Shown: positions 26,681-39,760, counted from the first letter of the stretch. The stretch: 64,000 bases of DNA from Apteryx mantelli (GCF_036417845.1 NC_089991.1:14229001-14293000); one strand, 5' to 3'. Notes: generated by a model from the letters alone, not told the origin. Numbers and translations: made by a program.

Positions 26681-26689
26681 TCTGGTAAA

Positions 26690-27030
26690 CTCGCGGCCGA
26701 GCAGAGATGCACAAACAGCATGTGCCTGTCCTACAGCCAGGGATGTCCCTGGGAGTGTTGTAGGGAAACTCCGACCGGGGGCTCCGCAGGCCCTTCCCGC
26801 TGCCCGGAGCAGTGTGCAGGGCGAGCAGCGCGGCCAGCCATCGCTTTGAAGAGGCTGGGGCAGCCTTGGTGAGCGGGTCCCTGGTCGGGGCCGAGAGCAG
26901 CGCGAACCACCCTTGCAGGACGGCGAGCCGCCCCGCGTGCTGGGCAGCCGTGGTCGGGCGGCAGGCTGCGGCGCGAGGCAGAGCTACGCGGGCACAGGCG
27001 TCTCTGCTGGACGTCCCGTGAGGGCATGCC
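26690..27030 (+). promoter_or_regulatory. CpG island with kappaB site; candidate distal promoter of the miR-146a host RNA
   Basis: A sharply bounded CpG-dense segment in otherwise AT-rich DNA. It contains GGGAAACTCC (26763-26772, fits the kappaB consensus GGGRNNYYCC) and a plus-strand donor CTTG|GTGAGC with GT at 26869. It lies about 17.4 kb upstream of the miR-146a hairpin, similar to the distance I recall for the human host-gene promoter. Function is inferred only. Confidence 0.35.
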
Positions 27031-27039
27031 AGTGTTCAG

Positions 27040-30000
27040 CTGAGTTGTTTTCTCAACAGGAATAACTTTGGCTTCTGTTCCAGCTGAGGTTCTGCAAAGT
27101 CTCTGTGACTCAGTTCTGGAATGAGGGGGAGAAAAACCAGCTTGAATCTGTTATTGTTTGTCTTCAGTTTACTGTAAGCCAAGTAAGCAAAAACATTGCA
27201 ACTTAAGGAATCGATAAACTGTCATGTTTAGCTAACCTGTCATCTTGTTCCTTGATCAGATATAGAGGTGCTGCCAAAATTCAGTAATTCAGAGGGTGTT
27301 CAATTTCTCTCAGCGTGGTAGCAACCTCTTTTTAAAAACCTGTTTAGTCAAAAGAGGGGTTCTCCTTACCAGCTGCTTGTGGAAACTTCTGGAAGGAGAA
27401 ATAGGTTGTGAGTCGAGTATCTCTGCTGGTGTGTTTAATCTCAGGGTAGGTTCCAACTTCTATTGGCATAGACGTACCAAACAATAAACAGTACAGGACA
27501 GCTTCTTCGCCTTCAGTCTGTTTTCAAATTGAAAACTATGCCCCTACAGTGTGTTTTGTAGGGCTGTTTGTCTAGTCCCATTCTGTCACCTTTTTGCTTG
27601 AAAATGCACAAACCTTCACAAAACAAGATCCAACACTACTCTGCTATAGGCAGGCTGGACTCATATCAGACCCCAGAAGAGCTTTTGGTTGTTGCATGAT
27701 CCTGTGCTTGGAGTAGAGCCTACTATGTTTCTGCTCCTGGATTTTGTGAAGGAGCTTAAATGTTCCTTTTAGGTGTTTTAAATTATCAATTAGTGTGTTC
27801 CGTTCTCATAAAATCAAGACTTCTACTTCCACTTCCAGAGCTGACTTGTAAAATCTTAGTCTATAAAATTTAGAAATGAAACTTCATTTTGAAAATGAAT
27901 ATTCACTGGTTCCAGATACATTTTGGCCTATCACAGCCCTTCTAAAATAAAAAGAAATGGACATGAAAATGGAAACATTCCTGTGGGAAGTATTTGATTG
28001 CAGCAACACAGCACTTTCCAGTGGATAATTATTCCACTGGAAAATGTTCAAAAGCTGCAAGTTGCAACCAGGTGCTGGATTCCAGTTTTTACCTTCTACC
28101 TAGTCTTGCCCCAGCCTTTTCAGAAAAGGAGTTGTCTATAATTGCTTTCAGTGTTAGTAAACCTTCCTTCAAGGCGTTGTTCTTCCATGCTCATCTTCCC
28201 ACACCTTATTCTGTTTCTTTTGAAAGCAGTAAGGCTCTGGAAATTGTTTGTTCTGAAATCAGATCACCCTGAGGAAGTTCAGGCTCTAATTCTGTTGTGT
28301 CCTGGTTCCCCAGCCAGGATTACATGACCGTGCTCTCACTGAGCCTTTTGCTATAGTGGTTTTCTGCCATCTCAGGAGGAAGAAGCAGAGGGGGAAGGGC
28401 CTTTGCTAGCATTAGGATGCAGCCTGTTCTGTCTGTCCTTCTCTGGATCTTTTTTTTTTTTTCAGCCAGAACTAGCATCCTATTTTTCTGCTTAATAGAG
28501 CAAAGCAGAGTTTGTCCTCCTGACAGCTGCAACAGTGTGCTTGAAGCAGGGACCAAGATATTGGGAACCTGATGCATTACCTGTGGCAATACCTAATTCT
28601 TTACCTATTTTTTCCTATTTAGAAGCCTACAAAAGTTGGTAGGAATTTATTAGTAATTTTGGGTCTCAGTGTTTGTGTGACTGCTAGGCTTAAGGGCTAG
28701 GTGTCATTTAGTGGTATTATAAAGGAAATGCAATAGCTTTGTGTGATGGGCAATATTGTTAAATATCTAATGTATAATTTTCAAAGTGTCTGTGTGACTT
28801 CAGAACCTAGTCTCTATTTTTAAATGTAATTTGCATGTCTAGAAATACTTCTACAAAAGGACTTGGGCCTCTTCTACCTGTCCCCAAAATGCAGGTACTC
28901 AGAGCTCCTTCCTTAATACTGCTGAACTGTGGTAGCACTGATGTCTTATGGCTCTTCAGTTTACTCCAGGGGAGTTCTCTGGAAAACATCTGTTTCTAGG
29001 CAAGCAGCTAGGGTCCAGTTTATGCTGAAGCTCTGCTGAGATGTTCCTTGACCTCCTTATTCAGTAGAAGCTGAGGTGACAGTGTTCTTGGAGCAAATTT
29101 TCTAGTCTTGGGCTCAGAACTGGACAGTGCCTGAGGAGGAGGTGTTACTGTTCCCGTTTCCAGCAGCACGGTACTTGCTCCTCTGCAAGTGCAAGGCCTC
29201 TGTTTGGGTTCGGTGATGGCTGAGGGGACAGGAAAACTCAGTCCCCGGTGAGTTATTCCAGAGTGTCCCTGCTTCTGAACAGAGCTGTGCTGCAAGCTTT
29301 GTGTCCTGGCCGGGGGAGGATGATCCAGTGGCCCAGAAGTTTGGTTGCTCAGATGGGGAGAAGGAAACTGTTGATTCACAAGACATTGTCCTCTGCTTGC
29401 AGAAAATCCTCTCCTTTAGGCTGCGGTGAGTGAAAAGAGCCTTCTTCCTCTGTTTCTTCCCCACTGGCACACTCTTGTCTCAGATGTGTGTAGTCCAGTT
29501 TGGATGCCCAGGTCCATGTCCCTCGCCTGGCTCTCTGCAGCTGCTGGGGTTGCTGTTAGCTGCCCCTTCGGCTTCAGGCTGCTCCACTGACTCACTTCCT
29601 GCCTTCGTAACTCATTGAAACCTTCCTGTTTTCTTTAACTTCTGACTGTAAAGCAACTAGTGAAGCCATGTATGAAGGATGTTAGAGACTGTACTGTGCT
29701 GCTTGATATTACTTTGCACTGTTTCGTTTCACTTCAGCTGGCTGATAGGACAGCTGTAGGTTCCTGTATCCATCAAAACACTGCATTCATCTCCTTAGAA
29801 CTGTTTGTCACAGGCTCAGCGTGCACGCAAGCCCAGTGCTTAAGATACGTAGCAGCTTTCAGGCAGGAGTGAAGCAGCAGAGGTGCTGCAGGCCAGAGCT
29901 GAGATGCGGTGGCAGATCTGTGGGTGCGCAGTAGCTTGTGTTGGATCCGACTGCATTATGGCTTGTTCTCCTAGTCTTTCTTTCCAGATGTTAAAGCTAC

Positions 30001-33000
30001 TCAGAGCAAAATAAGAGAATGGTAAACCTGAGTAGAATAGCTCTGGCAGGGTTTAAGACAATAGGTCAGATAGTCTGTCCTTCTGTGGGACCCTGAGCAC
30101 ATCTATAGGGGTTGCAGGCCACTCTGGAAACACCCAAGCCCTCTGTGCAACTGCAGAGCACAATTTCTCCTTTAGGATAAGAAATATGGGCATGTACATG
30201 CACTCATGTATGCACAAACAAACTCTGGGGGAAAGTTGATACTGCTTCTGTATGAATCTCTGCAGGCATTTCCTACTGGGAACACTTCCCAGCTTAGGAA
30301 AACGTGTCATGGAGGGTAGCTACATCTCTCCTGTCTTGGCATGTTCCTCTCGTTTGCAAACTCTGTCCGTGTGCAGTGCTCTGTGACTTTTGGAAGCTGC
30401 AGAGATTACAAGGAGTAAGCAAAGGCTATTTCTACCATGCCCACTCTACTCTGCTACCCAAGCATGCCTGATGTAGCTCTTCTCTGCTTGCATAAGAGAT
30501 GGGAGCATTATATCCTAATTTATACATCTGTCTCAGTGCAAAATAAGAACTTGCTAATCAAATCTTATCTGGTTTGTGATATGACTGTAGCTTTTGTAAA
30601 TGTGCAAGGTGATCTGAAAGGTGCATGATTTATAAAGAATTTCCTAGGTTTCTTTATCAGCCAAATCTCCTTTGAATCAGACAATTGTACTGGATGTTAA
30701 AGCAATGACAGAAATCAGTAGGATAGCTCATAAAATTTGTAAGTCAAAAGGAATAAATTAATCTTAAACCTGACTACTAGATACACAGAAGTTAAAAAAA
30801 AGGGGGGGGGCACAAAAAACACCCCCCCCACACACACACCTTATGAAGTTCTGTATCACAGGAAAAACAACACAACTCATGTTGCCTGGAGAGAAACCAA
30901 GGGAAAGCTTTCTTGTAACAATATTGAGGGAGAAATTCCAGTTGCTTCAAGTGATGTGAATTTTGACAGTGATTTCAATGCGACCAAGCTTCAGCTCTTC
31001 TTGGAATTCATAACTCAGTATTATCTCATGGTCTGTCACAAATAGTATAGGCAGGAATGGAAGATTTATGAAATCATGCAAGAAATGACTATGCCTACTG
31101 TTTTCTGAAGACTTTTTTGAAAAATATCTTATGTACTGGACCTGATTTATCTGACTCCTGCATGTTTTATACTGCTGTAAAGCTTTTGCTTAAGTAGCTT
31201 TACTCATGAGATATCTGCCCGCCTTTGGAGGGGGCCTTTCTCTTCAGTCAAAGAAAATCAACCCTTTTATTTATACAAAATACAGTGTACAGCGATGAAG
31301 TAGCAAAGCTGGAACTAGCTGGTGGTGGCATGATGGGGCACCTGGGCTGTGATTTGATGCCTCTGCAAGTACTGCATGACTGTGCATTGTATTTCTGATA
31401 GTGTTGCACACTGGGCTATGTTGTTATCTTGTTTGGCATAATAGCATGTTGCCTCAAGAAATTCCAGCCACTGAATTAGGGTAAGATCTAGACTTCCTGT
31501 CAAAGTAAATTCTGTTAGTCAAAACTTTCCAGATGAGATGCTAAGATGATGATAACCATCCTGACTGATGTCAGCTGTTGAGAGCAATGTACAGCATATT
31601 ATCTTTTTTCTTCTCAGTCACTATGTATGCACAATCCTTTTTTTTCCATTCATCTTTGCTTCTGCTTCACAAAGCAAATTGGAGAACCTGTACCATCATC
31701 TTTATTTTCTAAAAGCCTATGTAAATGTTTAGGCTTTACCAGTCGCTTTTCAGCTGGTGCCTGGAAGGACATGTCAAGGACAGAGGAATTCTGATTTTCA
31801 GCTGGTCTTGCTGTGGGCTCGCGGCCCCTGGTTAGGTGCTTCCTGCTTCAGGTTATCCAACAGACCGAATAAAACCTGCCTTTGGAGAGTCAGGAAACTT
31901 GAATGATCTCTACTTAAAGAACCAGCAAGAATATACTGTTCAATAGGGAGCAAATAAATTTAGTTCAGTGTCTTTTGCAAAGGAGTTTTTAGATGTGGGG
32001 CTGGGGCAAGGATGCATTTTGGAAGCTGCACAACTGAGCGCTGCAAATGCGGTTGAACCCCAGCCTAAAATACAGCTGCTAGTCTCTTCTTGTGCAATGA
32101 CTCAAGCACGTTCATTTAGGCATCCTTATTGATAGACCTTCACCAGCACCGTTGTTTTACCTGTGCTTCCCTATGCCCAAACGCAACCCAGCAGAAACCC
32201 TATACCGGAAACTTCAGGGCAGCATCTGACAGGTCAAACCTGGTATTTTATTAGCCAACATCAGGTCTATCATGCTGCTGAGAGACAAAATCCCAGTTCC
32301 AGATGCTTTCTAAACTTTGGAGCATTTCCTTTCTGGATCTGGACTCAGTGTCTAGGGATCCACCTTCCAGTATCATTAATTACTGTTATTAAATAGTGCA
32401 TTAAAGTTATGACTGGTTTTGGGTCTGAAATCTCTGCTCTGACCCTGTGAAATATATCTTGTGTAAGTGTATTAGCTTAGTTGAAGATCTCTAAACCAGA
32501 CCTAGGATGGAAACAAAAGGCAGTAAAAGCTTTCTGAGTATGGACAACCTGAGCCTTTGCACAGACTTGGAGGAACGGGCTTATTAAAAATTATATATAT
32601 CCTATTTTTCTTTTCTCCAAAGTGGTCCATAGATGAGCTTGTTTTTGTGGTAGCCTTTAGGGTGAGTGCAGTGGAAAAGAACAGAGATCTTGTGAAAAGC
32701 CTTTGGAATGTTTTGTGACCTGGGAGCTGAAACAAGTCTAAGCCATTACTGCTTGAAGACCTGCGATAGTTCAGAAAATGTCCCCAGTTGCTTCCAAACT
32801 TATAGGTGGAGATGGTTTTTCAAAGTTCTTCAAAACTTGTATGTGAATGAGTGCATCCTGAAATATACCCTAGAAAAGTTCCCTGGCATAACTGAGACAA
32901 GGGACCACTGGCGGTGGAGTTGGGAGTGATTTCCTGTGGCTGAGCCCTGATTCAGGACCAATCTGAATTAGGAAATGTTGGGGATTCAAACTGGTGGTCG

Positions 33001-33870
33001 AGATTTAATCTTCCAGGTCTTAATCCACAGATCAAAGTGAGTAGAGCCTGGCCCTACCAAATTTGTGCTGTTGCCCTTTGATAACTGGGTGTGAAATGGG
33101 TTTGGAAGTGCATGTCTAATGCCCAGTAGATGAGCATCTACATCAAACAAAGCAAGACTTACCACAGTTGTTAGCTTCACCAGTGAAGCTTGTGAGATGA
33201 CTGGGTACCAGTTTCAAACAATCCCTCTCTCTAAGAAACAGTCTCTCTCAAGTCAATAATAAACAGTGTCAGGATGAAGTAAGCAATCTATGCTTCTGCT
33301 TCCTCTGTATTATTTATTTGTGGATAAAGAAAGGCATTTAATTAACAAGATATGTAATTCCATACCTGTTTAATGAGCTTCAGTTGCACACACTGAGCAT
33401 CTTGATGCTTGTACGGAGAAATAGACTTGTTTATGCCAGTTATGCAAATCGAGCAAATTATTTTGGGTATCAGTGATGTTAGATTGCAAGTCTAATCTCT
33501 TCTTTGTTAGGGTCTCACTTTTTATTTAGATTTTAAAACTGTATTCAAATGAGATCTTGACCGAAACTGAATCACTATGTACTTGAAAGCTAAAGCGCTT
33601 ATCAGGCATCTGATAATGTTTTCAGGATTTCCCCAGATTAGACCGCGGAGTGTACAGACAGGAAGCTGAAGTATTGAGCGCCTGACCAGAGCTTCCTCCT
33701 GTGCAAAATTGGGGGTTTCTCTAACGTTGAGCTTTAGCTCTAAATGCATGGTCTGAGCCTTGAAATCTGAAGGATAAAAAGCACCCAAATCTCCCAGCTG
33801 AGTCCTCAGAGCGAGGAGAACGGAGTGCTTCGTGTAAACCCCGCGTGCAAGGTCAGCAAAACAGTCCTCA
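27040..33870. other. Intergenic, no gene recognised
   Basis: No gene supported. Minus-strand open segments at 26398-26721 and 29020-29400 have rather coding-like composition, but the second lacks an ATG start and neither has clear flanking splice sites. A G9/C8 low-complexity stretch lies at 30793-30840. Confidence 0.5.
30793..30840. repeat. Poly-A/poly-G/poly-C/CA low-complexity tract
   Basis: A run of A, then about nine G, a short spacer, then about eight C followed by CA repeats. The G and C runs are complementary and could pair. Confidence 0.8.
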
Positions 33871-33879
33871 CCTCTCCCC

Positions 33880-34279
33880 ACTGTTGCGTTACCTTCCTGG
33901 CGCTTTATCAACTAGGGAATCAAAAAGGGACTTTCCAGAGCTATAAACATGTGAGCTGAATAGATGGAATGAACCCTTATGCAAATGAGTTTTGATTCCC
34001 TCCCTTTATAAAGTTAAAATGTTTTTGAAGAGAAACAGATCCTCCAGAACGTGGGTGTCCGAGATTACTGCCTTGGACCGACTGTATCTCTCGCCTTTCT
34101 GTCTGTCTGTCTTTCTGCCCTTCTGTCTTTCCATTGTAGAGAACAAAGCGGAATGATGTTGTAAAATAGAAAATGAGAAATGCAAACCTGTGGTGATTGA
34201 AGAGGAGGAAGGAAAATGAAAGAGAAAAAGCTGAAGAGTGGGAAAAAGATAAAATAAAATGACTTTTGGGGATTCCACT
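33880..34279 (+). promoter_or_regulatory. kappaB-TATA-octamer cluster; candidate proximal promoter of the miR-146a host RNA
   Basis: Within 60 bases the plus strand has a perfect kappaB site GGGACTTTCC (33927-33936), a TATA-like CTATAAA (33941-33947) and a canonical octamer ATGCAAAT (33979-33986). A CT|GTGAGTAAG donor follows, with GT at 34280. It lies about 10.3 kb upstream of miR-146a on the same strand. The motifs are seen; promoter activity and the link to miR-146a are inference. Confidence 0.4.
34097..34133. repeat. (CTGT)n-like pyrimidine repeat
   Basis: Imperfect CTGT/CTTT repeat on the plus strand, downstream of the octamer site. Confidence 0.7.
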
Positions 34280-34389
34280 GTGAGTAAGAGCTGAAAAAAT
34301 TGTAAGCTGATTTATTACGTGCTTATCTTCTGCCTGAGAGCCAGTTTGCATTGTACATATGACAGGTAAACTGCACATTAAAGATTGAA

Positions 34390-34500
34390 TCAAAGAGCCA
34401 AATTCTTCCTCAACTGCACCAGCTTTAAAGCAGCGTAATTCTGCCAGCTTCAGTGGATTTACATTCTGTAAACAGCAGCAGAATCGAGATCAAGTGTTTT
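34390..34500. repeat. Degraded ancient amniote interspersed repeat
   Basis: The segment resembles an old repeat widespread in reptile and bird genomes. It reads CAAATTCTTCCTC, then a CACCAG block, then GCTTCAGTGGATTTACA, a GTAAA block and CAGCAGAAT. I recognise the pattern from memory but cannot give its family name with certainty. It is heavily diverged. Confidence 0.4.
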
Positions 34501-35859
34501 AAGCCATCTTGAGTTAAATTTATATTAAAGCAATAAGAAACTTAGAACAACTTTTAAATACTGTTGTGTCAGGGAAGCTGCATATTTTCTAATGCTTCTG
34601 TCCAGCAGACATGAATTTGCTGCTATTGTCACTACAGTGCTGTTATGACAATGGCAATTTCATAAGTTAAGGACTGGTGCTATGCAGTAATATTTTTCTT
34701 GCATTATGATTTATTCATACTCAATTTTATATTTAAAAACTGTATCTTAACCCACTTATCTGCTGTTTAAACAGGCACATAACATGAGTTAGTTGATAAA
34801 TGTATTTTTTTATTTTCTCTTTCCATTAAATGCCATTGATTTGCAAGTGCAATGTTTGATTGCAGCCAAGGGCTTTAACTGACTGTACTTGGTTTTCTTT
34901 CACCTTGCTCCTTTTCTTTTTTGAAGATTGTTTATTTGCTTGTTCCTCTGCGTGCTCTGAGCTTGCCTAGGCATCTAAAAGTTTATTTTATGGCATGTAG
35001 GAAAAGGGACAGAGGAAATCTCACAGGTTTCCTTGATGGAATTTCCAACAAATTCCCTACTGGGTTGGAAAGGTGCAGAGATGGGCTCCTGGAGTCTGCA
35101 GGGTAAGGCAGCTCCCCTCCCTCCCTCTATTAGACCGATTAGAGTCAGATAGTTACTCTTTTCTTTTTTTAGAATAGTTTGCTTGCTGAAACTTAGTTCT
35201 GAATGAATTAAATTTTTTACAAAGCTGAGCTGAGCGCAGGAAATAGTATTAGGTAAATAATGAAAAGTAAAAATACTCTATTTTTACATTTTCAGAATTA
35301 AACCTAACTTTCTTCTTTGAATATACTATTTTAATTTACTTTAATAGTCCTCATGTAATAATAATAGCAAAAAAGAAATGAAGTATTTTGTTTTAGGCCA
35401 CAGTACTTTGTGGCAAGCCCAAAATATTTTTTTTTCCTTAAGAATATATATATAAAATCATTCTGGGCTGAGCCAAATGGCATTTTTCTTTTGCCTCATT
35501 TTCTTCTTTTTGGCTAGCGGATGAGAAAATTGCTAATTGCTACAGCTTTTGTCCAAACTGTTATGGGCATCACATATTTTCCACAGTCATCTAGGAGCTG
35601 ATGAAGAATGCTCATTTTTTATTTTCTGTGGGTGAAAATGTGAATTATTTTGATAGTAAAAAAGCATACTTTTTATGTGTTTTTATTGGTCAAATTAAAT
35701 ATTTACATCCATTACTAATCTTTTCTCACAAGTGGAAAAAAAAGAAAGGAGAAAAGCCACTTATCATTAAAATAGATTTTGTGGACTCTTTTTGAGCCCA
35801 TTCCCTGATTTCACGAGCAAGGCTTCAGCTGCTCTCCATCCTTTCTGCAGCTTTTTGGA

Positions 35860-36010
35860 TGTCCCCGCGGAGCCGGCGCTGCGGGGCGGCGGGAGCGGAG
35901 GGCCCCTCCGGCGCCCGCGGCTGCAGCCAGGCTCTGTGCGCAGCGGGACGTGGGGGTTCGAATGCCTCAGTGGCCACCTGCGGCCTTAATGGGGAGCTCG
36001 CTAGGGACAA
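35860..36010. other. Orphan CpG-rich island
   Basis: Short CpG-dense segment with abrupt edges inside AT-rich DNA. Open frames here (for example 35859-36191 plus) are explained by high GC. No promoter motif set recognised. Confidence 0.6.
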
Positions 36011-37439
36011 GTCGGAAAAACGTGGAGCTACTAAAAATCCTTTCAAAGCTGCGTGTGGGATTTGGTGTCTTTGCTCCTTTGGTAGATACCAGGTGGCCGA
36101 ATCCCACCGGCAACTTCAGAGATTGTGTCTTAGAAGCTTGTCTGGGTGCGCATCCGAGAACGTCCTTGCTTTTCCTTGGACTCAGCAGTAGTCAACCTAC
36201 TTGACTAGATATTCTAAATCTGACCATGCTGAATCCAAATGTTATCTAAAATGTTTTCCTTTAAAATCAGATCTGGTGAGCTCAAGGGGATCAGATTTAA
36301 AATTCTTAGTATCAGGCAAGCGCATCCGAGAGGAAGGCAGCTTCAGGCTCCCAGAGACTGTCTGTATCAGCATTTCCCAGCCTTTTTTAATGGAAGGATC
36401 ACCCATCCTTTCTGGAAAAAAAAATCCTGGACCGTTTCACATACACAAAAGGGAGCCGCCTACACCTGCAGGCAGTCGCTGGCAGCATCCAGGAACGGGC
36501 TCCCAACTCCGTCTGCCAGCACCGGCGCACCTCTGCCAGCAGTGTGGGAATGCCTGTGCACTTTCTTTTTTTTATCTTTTAAATGAGATTGTTCATGGAC
36601 CAGTTTCTGGGTTTTGACAGAACAGCGGGGGTCTGCAGCCCACAGGCTGAGTAATACTGATCTAAACAGCCTGCAGTGGTTAGGGTGCCTTAACCGGCTC
36701 ACAATTCACTACTCTCATACTGTTTTATTAACTGTCATCTGTCTTTATCTAAATTGACTATGGCCAGTTTCCACAGTACTTGGGCTGTTTCATTGTTCTA
36801 AAATTATGCTGGCTGATTTCAATGAATTAATATTGAAACAAGCCATGTACATGTGTGTGTTGAATACATGCTTGCTAAACATAAACTACTTTATTTTCAG
36901 TAACCATAGTATAGTTACAGCATCTGATATAAACACAGTAATTGTATTTTAAGCATTTATATATTGAACCTGTTTGAAGAAAAAACCTCTCTGGCCTCTA
37001 ACGGCTTACTAACATTACAATTATTTATTCTAATGTGCTCTTTGAAATAAACTGCTTGCTGGGTTATGATCACATTCCTTTTCTAAATAATGGGAGAGCT
37101 ACTAAAAGATGATTAATCAATGTTTGCCAGTTTGTTTTTAACTGCTTTTACACAGCATAATCACTTTAGGTTAGTGATATATAGTGCAGTAATTATACAG
37201 TGACAAATAGTGTAAATATCTGTGTAATTTCAGCAATTGAAACACTGCCAGTTCTCCTGAATTATTAAAAACGTGGAATTTGGAAGGGAGCAAGAAACAG
37301 CTATCTACTCTTTCCCACTTACTTTTTTTCCCTCCTCCTATGTTTTTGTACGTTTAGATCATGTCTGATATGTATGGATTAAGCAGTCATTTCAGGCTTG
37401 CTCAGCTCGCTAACATTTATCAGGAGTTGGGTCAGGATC

Positions 37440-37600
37440 AACAGTTACGGTGCCGTGCTGCCCGCCTTTCCGCGCCCTGGGAGAGAGCCCGCGTGGCGCT
37501 GGCAGCCTCTGCAGCGTGCGCGGCGAGCCGACCGAGGGAGACGGGCGCGCGGGGTCTGGACACGCTCCCCGCTCTCGGAGGTAGGCCGCCTTCTTTATCC
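37440..37600. other. Orphan CpG-rich island
   Basis: About 150 bases rich in CGCG, with abrupt transitions to AT-rich flanks. No gene evidence. Confidence 0.6.
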
Positions 37601-38659
37601 TCGTGAGCAGGGCCAGCTGATGGGAAACTCTTTTAGAGTCAAAAGTTATCGCTGAAATTCAAAAGAGAAAACAGAGCTGGAGTTTCACAGAGCAGCAAGG
37701 GCTTCGAACATCTCAATTTTCAGTACCTTTAATGGCACTTACTTTCAGAGTCCCTTATTAGCACTCTGAAAATCAGCTTTCCAACTATACTCGCTGTTTT
37801 TTACATTTGGGCACTGTTAACGCAGCTGTTACTGCAGTCGTGTCAATATGCAAAATACGTGCTCTAGACTGTTTACATTCCTCTACGCTGTGTTACATCC
37901 TGTCATCTGAGAATATATAAAAAAAATTTTGGAGCCCGAAGGTATTTTTATATTTCAGTACGAAAAGCATGCTGAGGTTGTTTCCAGGGCTGTAACATAT
38001 TGTGGTTTGCTATACCTATACTAAACTATACGATAACGATTACTAAGAATAATACTATTACAAGCCTTTGCTATTATTCCTGACAGTTAGAATGTTTTAA
38101 TAATGCAAGACTAAATATATAAAATAAGTTTTTCATTATACAGTTTTCCATATTACTGTTTTAACCAGCTGCAGTGTACATACATGGCTGTCTAGGTGTA
38201 AATATGTTTTTCCTAGTAAATTATGCATGGTAGGCATTTTATCATCTTTTTTAATTAGTAAAAACATCCAAAAACCATCAGTAAGTCAAAAAATGAAATG
38301 AAATATGCAATTGTTTTTATCTTTCATGAAGGAAAATGGTCTGTTGCACAAAGTACCTTGGTGTTGGAAAATGTGATTAAAAAGGAGACAACAGAATTGA
38401 GCATCCAGATAAGCAGAGTGGAATAATTCTGCAGGAGAGGAAATTGAATGTTTGCGATTCGTGACTGACATTGGCAGCAGAACTAGAGCTACCCCTTGAA
38501 ATTAAAAATGCATCCAGGAAATAACTGGGAGTTTCAGAAAGCATACTGGGAGCAAATGCAGTTGCTTCTGCCAAGCCCAGAATATGCACATGGGCTAATA
38601 CTGATTCATCATGAAATATGCTGCCCCAACCCCCCAAGACAAATTAACCATTCCAGGGT

Positions 38660-38701
38660 TTTTTTTTTTGAGGGGGGGAGGGAGGGTGGTGGAGTAGGGG
38701 G
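38660..38701 (+). repeat. Poly-T followed by G-rich, G-quadruplex-capable tract
   Basis: After about ten T, the plus strand has G7, G3 and G3 separated by single A, then more G pairs and a final G5. At least four G-triplets with one-base loops can be drawn around 38672-38686, which satisfies the usual G-quadruplex pattern. Confidence 0.6.
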
Positions 38702-39239
38702 ACAATGAAAGTGTCTGTGTAGTTTCTGGGCTGACGGTGTTATGGCCCTGACAACTTTGTCGTCTTGGAGGGTTCAGGGCAAGAAACACCTACGGGCTGC
38801 TCCTGCTCTGACGTTGCTGATACCCTTCAGCGATGTGGTGAGAGCCCAGGGTAACCTTCCTGGAGCGGGGTGTGCTTAGCACCAGCCTGCCCAGGTCTGG
38901 TGTGAACTCCCCCGTATTAGTAGAGCTTAGCTAAGAGCAAAGCTTGGCTGCACTTTTCCTTCTGTGCCTGCACCGAAGCCTCGCTCTTGGATGTTTCCGT
39001 GATTTTTATAAAATAGGGAAAGATTAACAGTGTCTCTGCATGTGAGCACTCTTTGCCTGTAACGTGGACGTTGGCTTTACTTAAAGGGAATATCAATACT
39101 TTGGGTGTGTTAAGGTGTAGCTGCATCAGGGCTCCCTTGTAGATGCTTCATGATCTGAGCAGCTTCACTGTCAGCATGTGTGGTGGAAGGAGACATGGTT
39201 CGTGTCGAAAGGGCTTGGTTTGAGTGCAGTGTCGTGTAG

Positions 39240-39760
39240 TCCGGAGCGGGCACAAGTAAAGGCCAGCGCTCCCTAAGGCCTGGCACTGGGTGCGCCTGCA
39301 CCAGGGCAGCGAGCTGGGGAGGGGATGAGCACTGCGGGGAGCACCGGCGGCCGTGTGGCTCCGGGCCGGCGGGAGCCGCCGGGCTGGGCCAGCGAGCGGC
39401 AGGTTCAAGAAATGGGTCTGTGGGGATGTGGAGACGGTGGGAAGAGCCAGGCAGAGGCCTGGCAGGTGCTGGGCAGCAGCTCTGGATTCAGCCCCGCGTA
39501 GAGGTTCCTCACGGCCAAGGGCGCCGCAGCAGCTGTGCGGACGCGCGTGGTGGTGCTGTCCGTAGCTCCGCTGGGCAGTGCAGTCCTGCTGAATGAATGA
39601 GGCTTGCCTGGCGAGGAAAATACCTGATCTGCTCGCGAAAGCTTGCAGCCCAGACCCCCCTTTCCTCTCGGCAGGCGGGCGCTCGGCGCCCTGCCGCGCG
39701 GCATCGCCATCCGGTTTTCACCTCGCAAGCTTAAGCATACGGCTGCCTCTGGCGTCACGG
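39240..39760. other. Orphan GC/CpG-rich region
   Basis: GC-rich sequence with many CpG, overlapping open frames on both strands up to 117 residues. No protein family was recognised in any frame, so the frames are probably composition artefacts. Confidence 0.5.

Noticed and set aside
33522..33911. 129-codon minus frame just beside the kappaB site
   Set aside because: It begins with TTG rather than ATG, has no family match, and lies antisense to the proposed promoter.
35950..35975. GGTTCGAATGCC, similar to a tRNA B box
   Set aside because: No A box at the right distance upstream and no cloverleaf could be drawn.
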